Shown here: positions 19,041 through 27,337 of the stretch, in pieces
How the letters are laid out: each line of letters begins with the position of its first letter
Numbering within the stretch: the stretch's first letter is position 1
Assembly: GCA_963698715.1 (NCBI GenBank)
Contig: CAVORW010000005.1
Coordinates: 124,001-188,000 of the forward strand
Reading direction: 5' to 3'
DNA length: 64,000 bases
DNA from: CAWHJB01 sp963698715
Lineage (GTDB): Bacteria; Chloroflexota; Anaerolineae; Anaerolineales; UBA4823
Translations under genes and position numbers: made by a program
Notes under the pieces: model-generated
Database searches by the model: none
Told to the model about the DNA's origin: nothing
Seen by the model: only the letters and a program-made list of their open reading frames with translations

Positions 19041-19143
19041 CAATGGCTTCCTGCCTAAAGAGAGGGCCGAACAGCGGCGATCCTTATTCGATTATCCGGT
19101 CTCGATCCCAAAAGTCAAGTGACAAATGGCTACATTATCTTGG

Positions 19144-20112
19144 CTAACTTGCTTGAATAGCTGTAAGCTCCGCTTCTACCATAACCTTCACCAACTTTTC
19201 AAATGAGGTCTCAGCCTGCCAGCCTAACACCGACTGGGCTTTACTGGGATCCCCTACCAATAAATCTACGTCTGCAGGTCGCATGAAGCGAGGATCCTGG
19301 CGAACATATTGGCGGTAATCCAGGCCTACTGATTGAAATGCCAATTCGGCAAAACGCTGGACTGTATGGGTGCGACCAGTAGCCAGTATATAATCATCAG
19401 GCTGGTCTTGCTGGAGCATCAGCCACATACCACGCACATAGTCTGGAGCATACCCCCAATCACGCTGAGAATCGAGATTTCCCAAAGGCAGTTCGCTATC
19501 CAAACCGACCTTGATCCGGGCTGCCGTGCGGGCGATCTTACGAGTTACAAATTCATGGCCTCTACGGGGGCTTTCATGATTGAAGCATATCCCAGAAACT
19601 GCAAACAAATTATAGCTCTCCCTATAATTCACAGTAATCCAATGGCCGTATACTTTCGCAACTCCATAAGGACTGCGGGGGTAAAATGCGGTCGTCTCTT
19701 TCTGAGGCACCTCGCGGACTTTACCAAACATTTCGCTGCTACTGGCCTGATAATAGCGTATATCTGGATCAACGAGCCGGATAGCATCCAGCATGCGTGT
19801 AACCCCCAGGGCGGTAACTTCGCCGGTAAACACAGGCTGGATCCAGGATGTCTGGACAAAGGATTGGGCTGCGAGATTGTACACTTCATTTGGCCGATTC
19901 TTATCCAGGATATCAACCAGAGAGATCTGATCTAACAAATCGCCAGACACAAGCGTCAAGCGATCCTGAATGTGCTTAATGCGCTCAAAATTAATCGTGC
20001 TGGAACGCCGTACCATACCGATTACATGGTAGCCTTGCTCCAACAACCATTCAGCCAGGTAGGATCCGTCCTGGCCGGTTATTCCAGTTATTAATGCACG
20101 TTTGCTTGCCAT
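19144..20112 (-). CDS. gmd: GDP-mannose 4,6-dehydratase
   Basis: This 322-residue short-chain dehydrogenase converts GDP-mannose to GDP-4-keto-6-deoxymannose, the first step to GDP-fucose, GDP-rhamnose or related sugars. It has the NAD(P)-binding GITGQDGSYLAEWLL at residues 9-23, the S-S-S-E-M-F segment, the catalytic YxxxK in SPYGVAKVYGHW, and the FNHESPRRGHEFVTRKI segment characteristic of Gmd. Its length is near the family norm of 320-370. No second-step enzyme lies beside it, but envelope-glycan genes follow from 23 kb. The start is ATG 20112, with GGAGG about 7 bases upstream. Confidence 0.93.
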   Translation of the reverse strand: MASKRALITGITGQDGSYLAEWLLEQGYHVIGMVRRSSTINFERIKHIQDRLTLVSGDLLDQISLVDILDKNRPNEVYNLAAQSFVQTSWIQPVFTGEVTALGVTRMLDAIRLVDPDIRYYQASSSEMFGKVREVPQKETTAFYPRSPYGVAKVYGHWITVNYRESYNLFAVSGICFNHESPRRGHEFVTRKIARTAARIKVGLDSELPLGNLDSQRDWGYAPDYVRGMWLMLQQDQPDDYILATGRTHTVQRFAELAFQSVGLDYRQYVRQDPRFMRPADVDLLVGDPSKAQSVLGWQAETSFEKLVKVMVEAELTAIQAS

Positions 20113-20495
20113 TATTCCTCCTTTTGATTCATCCGGTTTAGAAGCAACTCCCCAGATTAAACTGGCTCATGAAATCCCCTTACATAGGTTAAAAACAAAG
20201 CACCTGAAGGTCAAGTAAGGTAGATGGTTTTATGAGAACTCCATGATGGGAGGCTATGTGGTGAGGTTTTTCGGGATGCGCCGGAAAAACACCTCTCCAT
20301 CTGCCTTTACAACAGGTTTTCCCATTGAGGCAGGCTGAATGGATCAACAAAGCCTGGCTGCTGAGGGTACAATAACATAAAAGGGCAGCGCTGTCAGCTA
20401 AGTGACTTAGCAGAATGTGATCCTGCTATCAAGCAAGCTGGGAGAGTCAAATCCTGCGCGGGGAAGATATCCCCAGATTAGGAGCCAGAGAACGC
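20113..20495. other. Divergent intergenic region with a structured element
   Basis: The 383 bases between gmd and the XRE gene hold a possible folded element at 20217-20307. An outer stem pairs 20217-20227 with 20297-20307 (one mismatch) and an inner imperfect stem pairs 20263-20274 with 20281-20295. I recognise no known RNA family, and I see no gene. Confidence 0.4.
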
Positions 20496-21008
20496 ATGTC
20501 CGAATTCAACCAACAAACGTCGGAAGACTTCACCCAACAATTCGAATCGATTGGCAAAAGGATAGCACGTCTACGCCAAGATATGGGTTGGACTCAGCAA
20601 TCCCTGTCCGAGCGTCTGGCAATCTCGCGAGTTGCAATATCCCATTTCGAAATGGATCTGACCATTCCAAGTGAACGCACTATAACGCTGATGGCTGGTT
20701 TATTCAAAGTTGCTCCGGATCGCCTTGTTGCAGGAACAACGTATCCGGATGCTAAAAGAGAACGCCTGCCTATCGTCGTTTGTTCCTTTACAGAATTGGA
20801 ACTTGATCTGGCATTATTGGAAAATGATATTAATTGGCTATTCTGTATCAAAAACCTGCCGTCTGATGAATTCCAAGAACTACAGAACCAAGTCTGGACA
20901 AAATGGGGAAAGAAGATCAATTTCTGGCGGCAAATTATTTTTGACAACAGAGAAGTGGAAAGTATAAACGCTGCTCAACAGAAACTGGCAGCGGCGTGTT
21001 CCCCTTAA
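20496..21008 (+). CDS. XRE-family helix-turn-helix regulator
   Basis: This 170-residue DNA-binding protein has an XRE/Cro-type helix-turn-helix at about residues 20-75: RIARLRQDMGWTQQSLSERL, then AISRVAISHFEMDLTIPS and an A-x-x-F-K-V end. The C-terminal 90 residues have no recognised ligand domain and are rich in Trp, Leu and charged residues. It is divergent from gmd and tail-to-tail with the second DUF58 gene, with 11 bases between. The ATG at 20496 has no strong ribosome site. Its targets are unknown. Confidence 0.85.
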   Translation: MSEFNQQTSEDFTQQFESIGKRIARLRQDMGWTQQSLSERLAISRVAISHFEMDLTIPSERTITLMAGLFKVAPDRLVAGTTYPDAKRERLPIVVCSFTELELDLALLENDINWLFCIKNLPSDEFQELQNQVWTKWGKKINFWRQIIFDNREVESINAAQQKLAAACSP

Positions 21009-21019
21009 TACGGAAAGTA

Positions 21020-22294
21020 TCAGATCAGAATCCGTGGATTTACTGTCGATGAGAGAGCTTCGGTCAGATCATCCCCTTCTGAAACGCTGCATACTGGAAT
21101 ATTGATCACTTGCATAGCGGCAACCAGAGCATCGGATTTGAAATAACCCCCAAAAGTAGCAGCATCAATTGCGACGACGATAGGCCGCAGTCCCCGCCTG
21201 AGCAGTAAATCCGTGCCTTGCACAACCGCGTCCGAAGCACTGGGAGTGATGAGCACCACCGTGCTACCTCTTGGCAGATGACGAGCCTGAGCTTCGATCA
21301 ATCCTTGAAGCGGCAGACTGCCATCTGCTCGCAGCAAGGCCAGGCTCTCCAGGATTTTACCCAGCTGGCGGCCTCCGCGATCGGACGGCAGCACGCGTAA
21401 TACCTGTCCAGCGCTAACAAACCCAACCGCCCGGCCGTTTTGAAGATAGTAACGCGCTAATGAAGCAGCTGCTGTGACGGCATATTCGATGGAAACCGGT
21501 GGAAGTGTGAATGGTTTCTTTCGGCGCCAGATCTCTTGTGGGTCGAACTCCTCAATCTGATAGGGTTTTGAAGCATGGACGGAGCGATTAGAATCTACAA
21601 ATATCCACACCTCTGCCAATGGATCCAGTTCAAATTCCTTAACCATCATTCGATTTCGGCGAGCGGTGCTTAACCAGTGAATACGATTAAGAGGATCACC
21701 AGGTTCATACTCACGCACCCCAGCTGCATTCGATGTGATCTGACTCGTGCGTCGGCGCAGGGCCTCACCACCAGGAAGCAGGCCAGCTGGGCTTGGGAAA
21801 TTAGGCACATCTACCATCATGGGATAGACGAGAAGCGAATCTTCGCTCGGGAACTGCCGGTTGATCGGAAAGAGGCCGAACAGATCTCCCGATTGTAAAA
21901 CGGTTGGTCCTAAGGGAAAGACACCCCGACGGGTTAAACGAGTGCGGGCCAGATAAGACCGACTCTCCCTCCCACCGATTAAAGTTAATACATGTGAACC
22001 ACTCGAGCCAGGTAAATCAGATTCATCCCGGATCTCAATCCACAGCCGCGGCCAGCGACTCATGTTTCGGATTTCGAAGCGTTCCTCGTAAATCTGCCCC
22101 ACCTGGGAACGCAAAGTCCGGGTGCTGCGCAGGAAAATAATCCCTCGCAGGGATAGCACAGACATCAGCCAGCTTCCTACTAACAACAAAGCCCAGATAT
22201 AACTTAAACGATAATAGAGCTGTTGGCCAGTCGCTACCCCGACCAACAGACTGATTGCAAGCAATAAAAGGACCAATTGTTGAGCAGGTTTCAT
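21020..22294 (-). CDS. DUF58 domain protein, copy 2
   Basis: The 424-residue product has two N-terminal membrane helices (residues 8-50) and the DUF58 signature REYEPGDPLNRIHWLSTARR near residue 204, followed by a VWA-like fold with VWIFVDSN. It is a paralogue of the protein encoded at 11852-13039, sharing the LTRRGVFPLGP strand pattern. Its gene begins 2 bases after the stop of the MoxR gene, so the two are co-translated. The predicted role is as partner of MoxR in envelope protein assembly. Confidence 0.88.
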   Translation of the reverse strand: MKPAQQLVLLLLAISLLVGVATGQQLYYRLSYIWALLLVGSWLMSVLSLRGIIFLRSTRTLRSQVGQIYEERFEIRNMSRWPRLWIEIRDESDLPGSSGSHVLTLIGGRESRSYLARTRLTRRGVFPLGPTVLQSGDLFGLFPINRQFPSEDSLLVYPMMVDVPNFPSPAGLLPGGEALRRRTSQITSNAAGVREYEPGDPLNRIHWLSTARRNRMMVKEFELDPLAEVWIFVDSNRSVHASKPYQIEEFDPQEIWRRKKPFTLPPVSIEYAVTAAASLARYYLQNGRAVGFVSAGQVLRVLPSDRGGRQLGKILESLALLRADGSLPLQGLIEAQARHLPRGSTVVLITPSASDAVVQGTDLLLRRGLRPIVVAIDAATFGGYFKSDALVAAMQVINIPVCSVSEGDDLTEALSSTVNPRILI

Positions 22295-22296
22295 CG

Positions 22297-23280
22297 CTAC
22301 GACTCGTGGGCATTAGCCGGTTGAGTCGCTTTTCCCATCGGGTCACCGCCAGGTACTGGCACACTGCGCAAAATCTCTTCAACGACTTGTTCAGCGTTTA
22401 GATCGCGCAAGCGCGCTCCTGGCCCAAGAATCACACGGTGAGCCAGAGTTGGAACCGCCAGTGCTTTAATATCATCTGGCAGGACAAATTCCCGCCCAAG
22501 GATGGTTGCCCTGGCCTGAGCTGAACGAAAGAGAGCCAGACTGCCTCGCGGGCTTGCACCCAAATACACTTCCGAATGCTTGCGTGTCTGGCCGACCAAA
22601 TCAATAATATACCGCTTTAAGGCTGGAGAGACGAATATCCCTCGGATAGCTTGCTGTGCCGCGTTTAACTCTTCAACAGATACAACTTTATCCAATTTCT
22701 TAAAAGGATGTTGGAACTGCTGCCGTTCGAGAATATTGACTTCATCCAAAGCTGCCGGGTATCCAAGCCGCAGCCGCAGCAAGAATCGGTCAACCTGAGC
22801 TTCTGGTAGTGGGAATGTTCCTTCATACTCGATCGGATTTTGAGTAGCCAGCACCAAGAATGGGTCCGGCAGGATATGCGTGATCCCATCTACAGTGACC
22901 TGTTGTTCTTCCATTGCTTCCAGTAATGCCGCCTGGGTCTTGGGTGTAGCCCGGTTGATTTCATCTGCGAGGACAATCTGGGCCATGATAGGTCCAGGCC
23001 TAAATTCAAACTCTCGACTGACCTGGTTAAAAATCGAAACGCCGGTCACATCACTAGGGAGCATATCCGGGGTGAACTGAATTCGGCTGAAAATACAGCC
23101 CAATGAACGTGCCAGGCTACGGGCTAACATCGTTTTTCCGACACCTGGAACATCTTCGATTAGCAAGTGCCCCTGGCATAACAGACCAATGACTGCCAGT
23201 TCAATCGAAGACCGCTTACCGATGATAACCGTTTCTATATTGTCGATCACACGTTCAGCGAATTTCTTCACATCAGACAT
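22297..23280 (-). CDS. MoxR-family AAA+ ATPase, copy 2
   Basis: This 327-residue ATPase has Walker A EDVPGVGKTMLARS, Walker B LADEINRATPKTQAAL, LATQNPIEYEGTFPLPEAQ (sensor 1 and the conserved MoxR loop) and the LGASPRGSLALFRSAQA lid. The ATG at 23280 has GGAG 7 bases upstream and gives MSDVKKF; ATG 23292 lacks a ribosome site. It forms a two-gene module with DUF58 copy 2, without a DUF4129 or transglutaminase gene. Confidence 0.92.
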   Translation of the reverse strand: MSDVKKFAERVIDNIETVIIGKRSSIELAVIGLLCQGHLLIEDVPGVGKTMLARSLARSLGCIFSRIQFTPDMLPSDVTGVSIFNQVSREFEFRPGPIMAQIVLADEINRATPKTQAALLEAMEEQQVTVDGITHILPDPFLVLATQNPIEYEGTFPLPEAQVDRFLLRLRLGYPAALDEVNILERQQFQHPFKKLDKVVSVEELNAAQQAIRGIFVSPALKRYIIDLVGQTRKHSEVYLGASPRGSLALFRSAQARATILGREFVLPDDIKALAVPTLAHRVILGPGARLRDLNAEQVVEEILRSVPVPGGDPMGKATQPANAHES

Positions 23281-23322
23281 AGAATTCTCCATTGATAAAG
23301 GAATACTGTTTGAAGCGACTTA

Positions 23323-23381
23323 AGGGATATCCTTGGGATGTCCAGCAGTGCGGTAGCGCACCCAGGCTCCCAGATATCCCT
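23323..23381. other. Long interrupted stem-loop upstream of MoxR copy 2
   Basis: An outer 9-bp stem (23323-23331 with 23373-23381), a 4-bp middle stem (23335-23338 with 23368-23371) and an inner 5-bp hairpin (23348-23352 with 23357-23361) nest in one element. It lies between the stop of the upstream minus-strand membrane gene and the MoxR start. It could be a terminator without U-tract or an mRNA leader structure. Confidence 0.4.
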
Positions 23382-23398
23382 GATAAGGGCCCATGCTT

Positions 23399-24508
23399 TC
23401 ATTTTAGCAAAAAGACATTTAAAACCAGCCAGAGTGGACTGTAATTTAAAACTCGCCTCAAATTAAAGCGGCCCCCGTATAGGATTACTGCCAGTATCAA
23501 TCCGCAGGTAAACCGTATCAACCCCCCAGTCTCACGAAAAGTTGAGAATGGCAGCAGCGCAATCGATAAGGCATTCAGGAACAGTGCTAATACTATCACA
23601 TTTCGATGACCAGCGAGCCAATTATTACCGGCATGGATGATACCCCAAATGGACGGCAACAGCACTGCCGGACCAAAAACTACCAGCATTGCTAATAAGT
23701 AAGGGAAGCTTTCAAACCCGATCCGGAATAATCCCATATATGGGATCCATTCAAACGGGGTAGCCATCAGACCGCCAGAGGCCAATCCCGGCTGGCCAAA
23801 TTGGAGCCAGAGCCAGCTCTGAAATAAGCCAAAGGGCAGGAACGCCCCAAGTGACATCCCTAGGACATCCCGCCAGCGATGTTGGACAAGGTCGACGATA
23901 AACTGCGCAATCACAAAGACCAGTACAACTTCGCGGGCAAAGAGCGCCAGCCCATACAACACCCAACTCAAGGCGGAGCTGCCGCGTTCCCTGGCAAGCA
24001 AACCGGCAGCGATCAACCCGTAGGCCAGCGGCTCAGGCAAATCCAGCCGAACTGCCAGCACAAATCCCGCATATAAACCATATACCAGCGCATACCAGGG
24101 ATTGCTCCCCCAGCTTACCAGCAGCTTTGCAACAGCCCAGGTTCCAAAACCCTGGCTGATGATGCCCAAGATTGGTAATACCCAGGCTAGAGCACTTATG
24201 TTCCCAAGCGATACTGTCCGGGCGATCAGTGGGAGCAATATACGCTGGTAGCGATAGGCCGGCACATCCAGATAGGCAGTGACGGTTTCAGGATTCAGAT
24301 CGCGAGCCAAATAATAAACAAACTGTCCATCATAGCCTTCAGAGCCGGTCGGGTCGCCTTGACTGTATCGAGTGCCGATTTGAGCCAATGTTAGGGGATC
24401 GCCTCCATCCCGAGCGATCGTCCAACCTACAACCAGGATGAGGACCAAGACAGTCAGCAATGCAGGGCTTAGCGGGCTCTTGAGATTAGCGCGCAATGAT
24501 AATAGCAT
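23399..24508 (-). CDS. Polytopic membrane protein, GT-C-like envelope glycopolymer type
   Basis: The 369-residue protein has about nine membrane segments. The first extracytoplasmic loop holds SEGYDGQFVYYLARDLNPET followed by YRYQRILLPL. This pair of motifs is characteristic of a family of membrane proteins linked to cell-surface glycopolymer formation (recognised as AZOBR_p60025-like). A glycosyltransferase-like or lipid-linked sugar role is inference. The start ATG 24508 has GGAG about 8 bases upstream. It follows the YfhO/kinase operon on the same strand but is separated from it by 339 bases with a hairpin, so it may have its own promoter. Confidence 0.65.
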   Translation of the reverse strand: MLLSLRANLKSPLSPALLTVLVLILVVGWTIARDGGDPLTLAQIGTRYSQGDPTGSEGYDGQFVYYLARDLNPETVTAYLDVPAYRYQRILLPLIARTVSLGNISALAWVLPILGIISQGFGTWAVAKLLVSWGSNPWYALVYGLYAGFVLAVRLDLPEPLAYGLIAAGLLARERGSSALSWVLYGLALFAREVVLVFVIAQFIVDLVQHRWRDVLGMSLGAFLPFGLFQSWLWLQFGQPGLASGGLMATPFEWIPYMGLFRIGFESFPYLLAMLVVFGPAVLLPSIWGIIHAGNNWLAGHRNVIVLALFLNALSIALLPFSTFRETGGLIRFTCGLILAVILYGGRFNLRRVLNYSPLWLVLNVFLLK

Positions 24509-24847
24509 CAGGCTCTCCGAGGCCGTCTGTGATCTATTTGCATACAGATTTCCCTACACACAGCACACCCACATTTCTAAGCACAGCAACCAGGCGAAAT
24601 TATCACTTACTGGTCTTTTCGGCAAGTCACTTAAGAAAAAAGAGATTTTTGGGTGTTCAGTGTGGCGGCTACACCGCCCAAACAGAACACCACACATCCT
24701 TCTTTTGCTTGCAAAAAATAGAGCGAAATTATCTCTTACTGATTCCTTCGCTAGATACAGAAAAGAAAAACAGGCTTGGGTTGTCATATCGCTTAAGCCA
24801 CTTACCGAGAAAACGACTGAATGATCATAACCTGGCCAAATTTCAAA
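24509..24847. repeat. Repeat-bearing spacer with GGTGTTC palindrome and direct repeats
   Basis: This 339-base gap holds a GGTGTTC...GAACACC stem at 24653-24692, similar to the perfect palindrome at 5288-5333, and two imperfect direct copies of GCGAAATTATCxCTTACTG at about 24594 and 24723. Read on the minus strand, the stem is followed by CAAAAATCTCTTTTTTC, so it could terminate the operon that ends at 24848. Short frames here look like translated repeats, not genes. Confidence 0.5.
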
Positions 24848-27337
24848 CTAATTTTGCCGAGTTCGATTTCGCAGCCACAAAAAGGCCAGCCATCCCAATA
24901 TCACAAACGTAAATCCAGCACCAAGCATAAAAGGAACCGGCCGGTATTGGAACTCAACCAGCTGCCTTCCCGCATCAAGCCAGATTGCCTTGAACAGATA
25001 GTTCGCTCGATAGAGCTCTACCGGCTGACCATTAACGACTGCATTCCATCCAGGATACCATTGGTCCGCCAGGACGAGCCAGCCGGGGGTGCTGTTTTCC
25101 ACCACATAGCTGAGAGCAGTAGCAGATTCATCAACCGGCATGATTGAAACCGTGCCTGAATCCTGGCATATCACTCCAGGATTCACGATACTATTCTCGA
25201 TGATGACCTGGCGGGAGAAATCCGTCAATTCCGTAACCAGTATCTGCCAGGCAGCTTCATCGTCATCAACGAAAAGGGCACAGGGCACGATCCGAACCCG
25301 AGCAAAGTTGAGTTGGCTGGCAGACACTGGCCCAACCGCCGCTGATCCTTCAAACCGAACTTCCCCTGGGGAGCGATTGTCTACAGTTTCTACTACGCTG
25401 ACCCCCATCAGGTTCAACCACCCTGCCTGAACATCTGGTTTTGCCTGACCCAGGTATTCCATCCAGCGGAAATAGCGCCCCGAAACCAGGGGGTCAAAAT
25501 TGTTGACAGAAGCCACTCTATCCAGCATGCCCAGGTTTGGCAACAATACCGACCGCATCGCCTGCCAATCCTCCCCATGGTCAAAGGTATCAAAACGGAA
25601 AAAACGCTTGAACTTTAACAGGTTTTCATCCTCTTGTGATAAATACAACCGACCTTCACCCAGCTGACTGGAAACCTCCGCAATGCTGGGTGACGTTTGG
25701 CTATAAAATTCCAGGTCGACCGCAGGGTTTAATCCCCAACCAGCAACAATCAGATCTAAACCGACCACACAGCTTACAGTCCAGATCCAGATTCGGTGTT
25801 GGCGGGTTTGACCTATGTCAGACCATGGCGTTTTCAATTCCGGTGCCAATAAGCTTAATCCCCCAGCAAGCAGCCCCCAAAAACCGGCCAGTGCTGTAGC
25901 AGCAATTGCGCTTAGTGCGATCTCCGGGAGCGTCGGGGTAGTGCTCATTAAATACCAGGCCAGCCCGGCCCCCAAGGTAACCGCAAATCCACCAGCAGTG
26001 CTAAGCCGCGTCCAGTAGAGGGCACGTTTCTCGGGACGACGCCAGCGATCTGTCCCCATCCCCGCCAGCAGTGCAAGACTGATTACTATCCAGATTAAGA
26101 ATCGGGCAGGGGCCTGGAACATATCAAAGGTGGGCACTTGCTGGTATAGCCACGGAAATACCGGCGTATTTTTCCCTAGAGCCAGTCCAAAGCCAATGAC
26201 GAGAACCAGCCACAGAAACCTGACCAGAGATTTCCGGGTATTTCTATTATCCAGCGGCCGAATAGACCATTGATTTGCATCATCTTGCTCTAGAAGATTG
26301 GGCCAGTGTCCCGGTCGCAGCAAAACCGAAAGAGCGAGCAAGAATGGTAATAGTCCGATGTAGATCGCATCTTCCCAATAATTAGCATATCCCCAATAAT
26401 CACCATGGGCTGGATTGCCAAACAAGTCCGGGGCAAGCAAACCTAAAATTCGCCAGGGCCAGAAGGAATAGGTCATTGCCAGCTCAAAATCTACTGCTCC
26501 AGAGCGCTGAGATTGAACCAGATACTCCAGCGTCGGCAGGAGCTGGACAGCGGCAAGGCCGGCAGCCACAAGAATGGCGGCTCCCAATCTAGTCCAGCCG
26601 GTAAGGATTTCCGCAATCAATTTAATACCAGCAGGCTGCCCAGAATTGGGAGGTGTAACAAGTGAATCCGAAAAATGAATGGCTTTTTGCCAGCCCCAAA
26701 ACCCCACCCATAGTCCAGCCAGCAGGTAAGTGTACCAAACTGTTTGAGCATGACCTGCCAGAAGCTGCAATGCCAGCGCAGCAACAAGACCCAAAAATTT
26801 TAGCTGGCTTCGTGGGCGCGCAATGACCAACCAGGTTCCCAGCAGTATCCATGGCAACCAGGCTGCTGCTGCGTTGATCGAAATAAATCCTGCTCGGGCA
26901 ACCAAGTAACCTGAACACCCAAATGCCATACCCGCAATAGTCTGTCCCAAAACACCAACGCCCAAACGACGCATAAGCAAGGCTGTACCAGTTCCCGCCC
27001 AGATGAGGTGTACCAGTACCAACAGAGTCTGTGCCCAGGCCTGCCAGGCAACACCCCCCAGGGCCCAAAATATCCCCTCGATCCAATTTGGCGGATAGAA
27101 GAATGCGGATTGATAATTGGCTATCAGAGGCGATCCCATCCCCACCAGAGGATTCCAAAGTGGCAGCTGGCCCCGGCTCAATAGTTCCCAGCCATAATCC
27201 CGCCAGGGAACGAATTGAAGAGCGGGTGTCCCCCAAAATAAACTCTTTCCGGTTAATAAGATAGGAGCAAATAAAATCACAGGGGTGAGGACAACTGGTA
27301 TCAGAGGAAATGGAAAGACTTTTTGAAGCCTTTTCAT
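24848..27337 (-). CDS. YfhO-like large membrane protein
   Basis: The 829-residue protein has about 12-14 membrane helices, an N-terminal LLTGKSLFWGTPALQFVPW segment and LPLWNPLVGMGSPLIANYQS, both typical of the YfhO family. It also has a late periplasmic domain ending DQWYPGWNAVVNGQPVELYR. YfhO proteins are linked to glycosylation of teichoic-acid-type envelope polymers. It overlaps the sensor-kinase gene by 4 bases (ATGA) and so is translated with it. It shares its C-terminal WYPGW domain with the protein at 31389-33599, marking them as paralogues. It is the last gene of a five-gene overlapping run. Confidence 0.82.
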   Translation of the reverse strand: MKRLQKVFPFPLIPVVLTPVILFAPILLTGKSLFWGTPALQFVPWRDYGWELLSRGQLPLWNPLVGMGSPLIANYQSAFFYPPNWIEGIFWALGGVAWQAWAQTLLVLVHLIWAGTGTALLMRRLGVGVLGQTIAGMAFGCSGYLVARAGFISINAAAAWLPWILLGTWLVIARPRSQLKFLGLVAALALQLLAGHAQTVWYTYLLAGLWVGFWGWQKAIHFSDSLVTPPNSGQPAGIKLIAEILTGWTRLGAAILVAAGLAAVQLLPTLEYLVQSQRSGAVDFELAMTYSFWPWRILGLLAPDLFGNPAHGDYWGYANYWEDAIYIGLLPFLLALSVLLRPGHWPNLLEQDDANQWSIRPLDNRNTRKSLVRFLWLVLVIGFGLALGKNTPVFPWLYQQVPTFDMFQAPARFLIWIVISLALLAGMGTDRWRRPEKRALYWTRLSTAGGFAVTLGAGLAWYLMSTTPTLPEIALSAIAATALAGFWGLLAGGLSLLAPELKTPWSDIGQTRQHRIWIWTVSCVVGLDLIVAGWGLNPAVDLEFYSQTSPSIAEVSSQLGEGRLYLSQEDENLLKFKRFFRFDTFDHGEDWQAMRSVLLPNLGMLDRVASVNNFDPLVSGRYFRWMEYLGQAKPDVQAGWLNLMGVSVVETVDNRSPGEVRFEGSAAVGPVSASQLNFARVRIVPCALFVDDDEAAWQILVTELTDFSRQVIIENSIVNPGVICQDSGTVSIMPVDESATALSYVVENSTPGWLVLADQWYPGWNAVVNGQPVELYRANYLFKAIWLDAGRQLVEFQYRPVPFMLGAGFTFVILGWLAFLWLRNRTRQN

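Noticed and set aside
24496..24912. Small open frames in the repeat-bearing spacer
   Set aside because: They are translations of the palindrome and direct repeats, with no ribosome site.
26622..27236. A 204-codon minus-strand frame overlapping the YfhO-like gene
   Set aside because: It lies in another frame of a gene with clear membrane-protein character and has no start signal.
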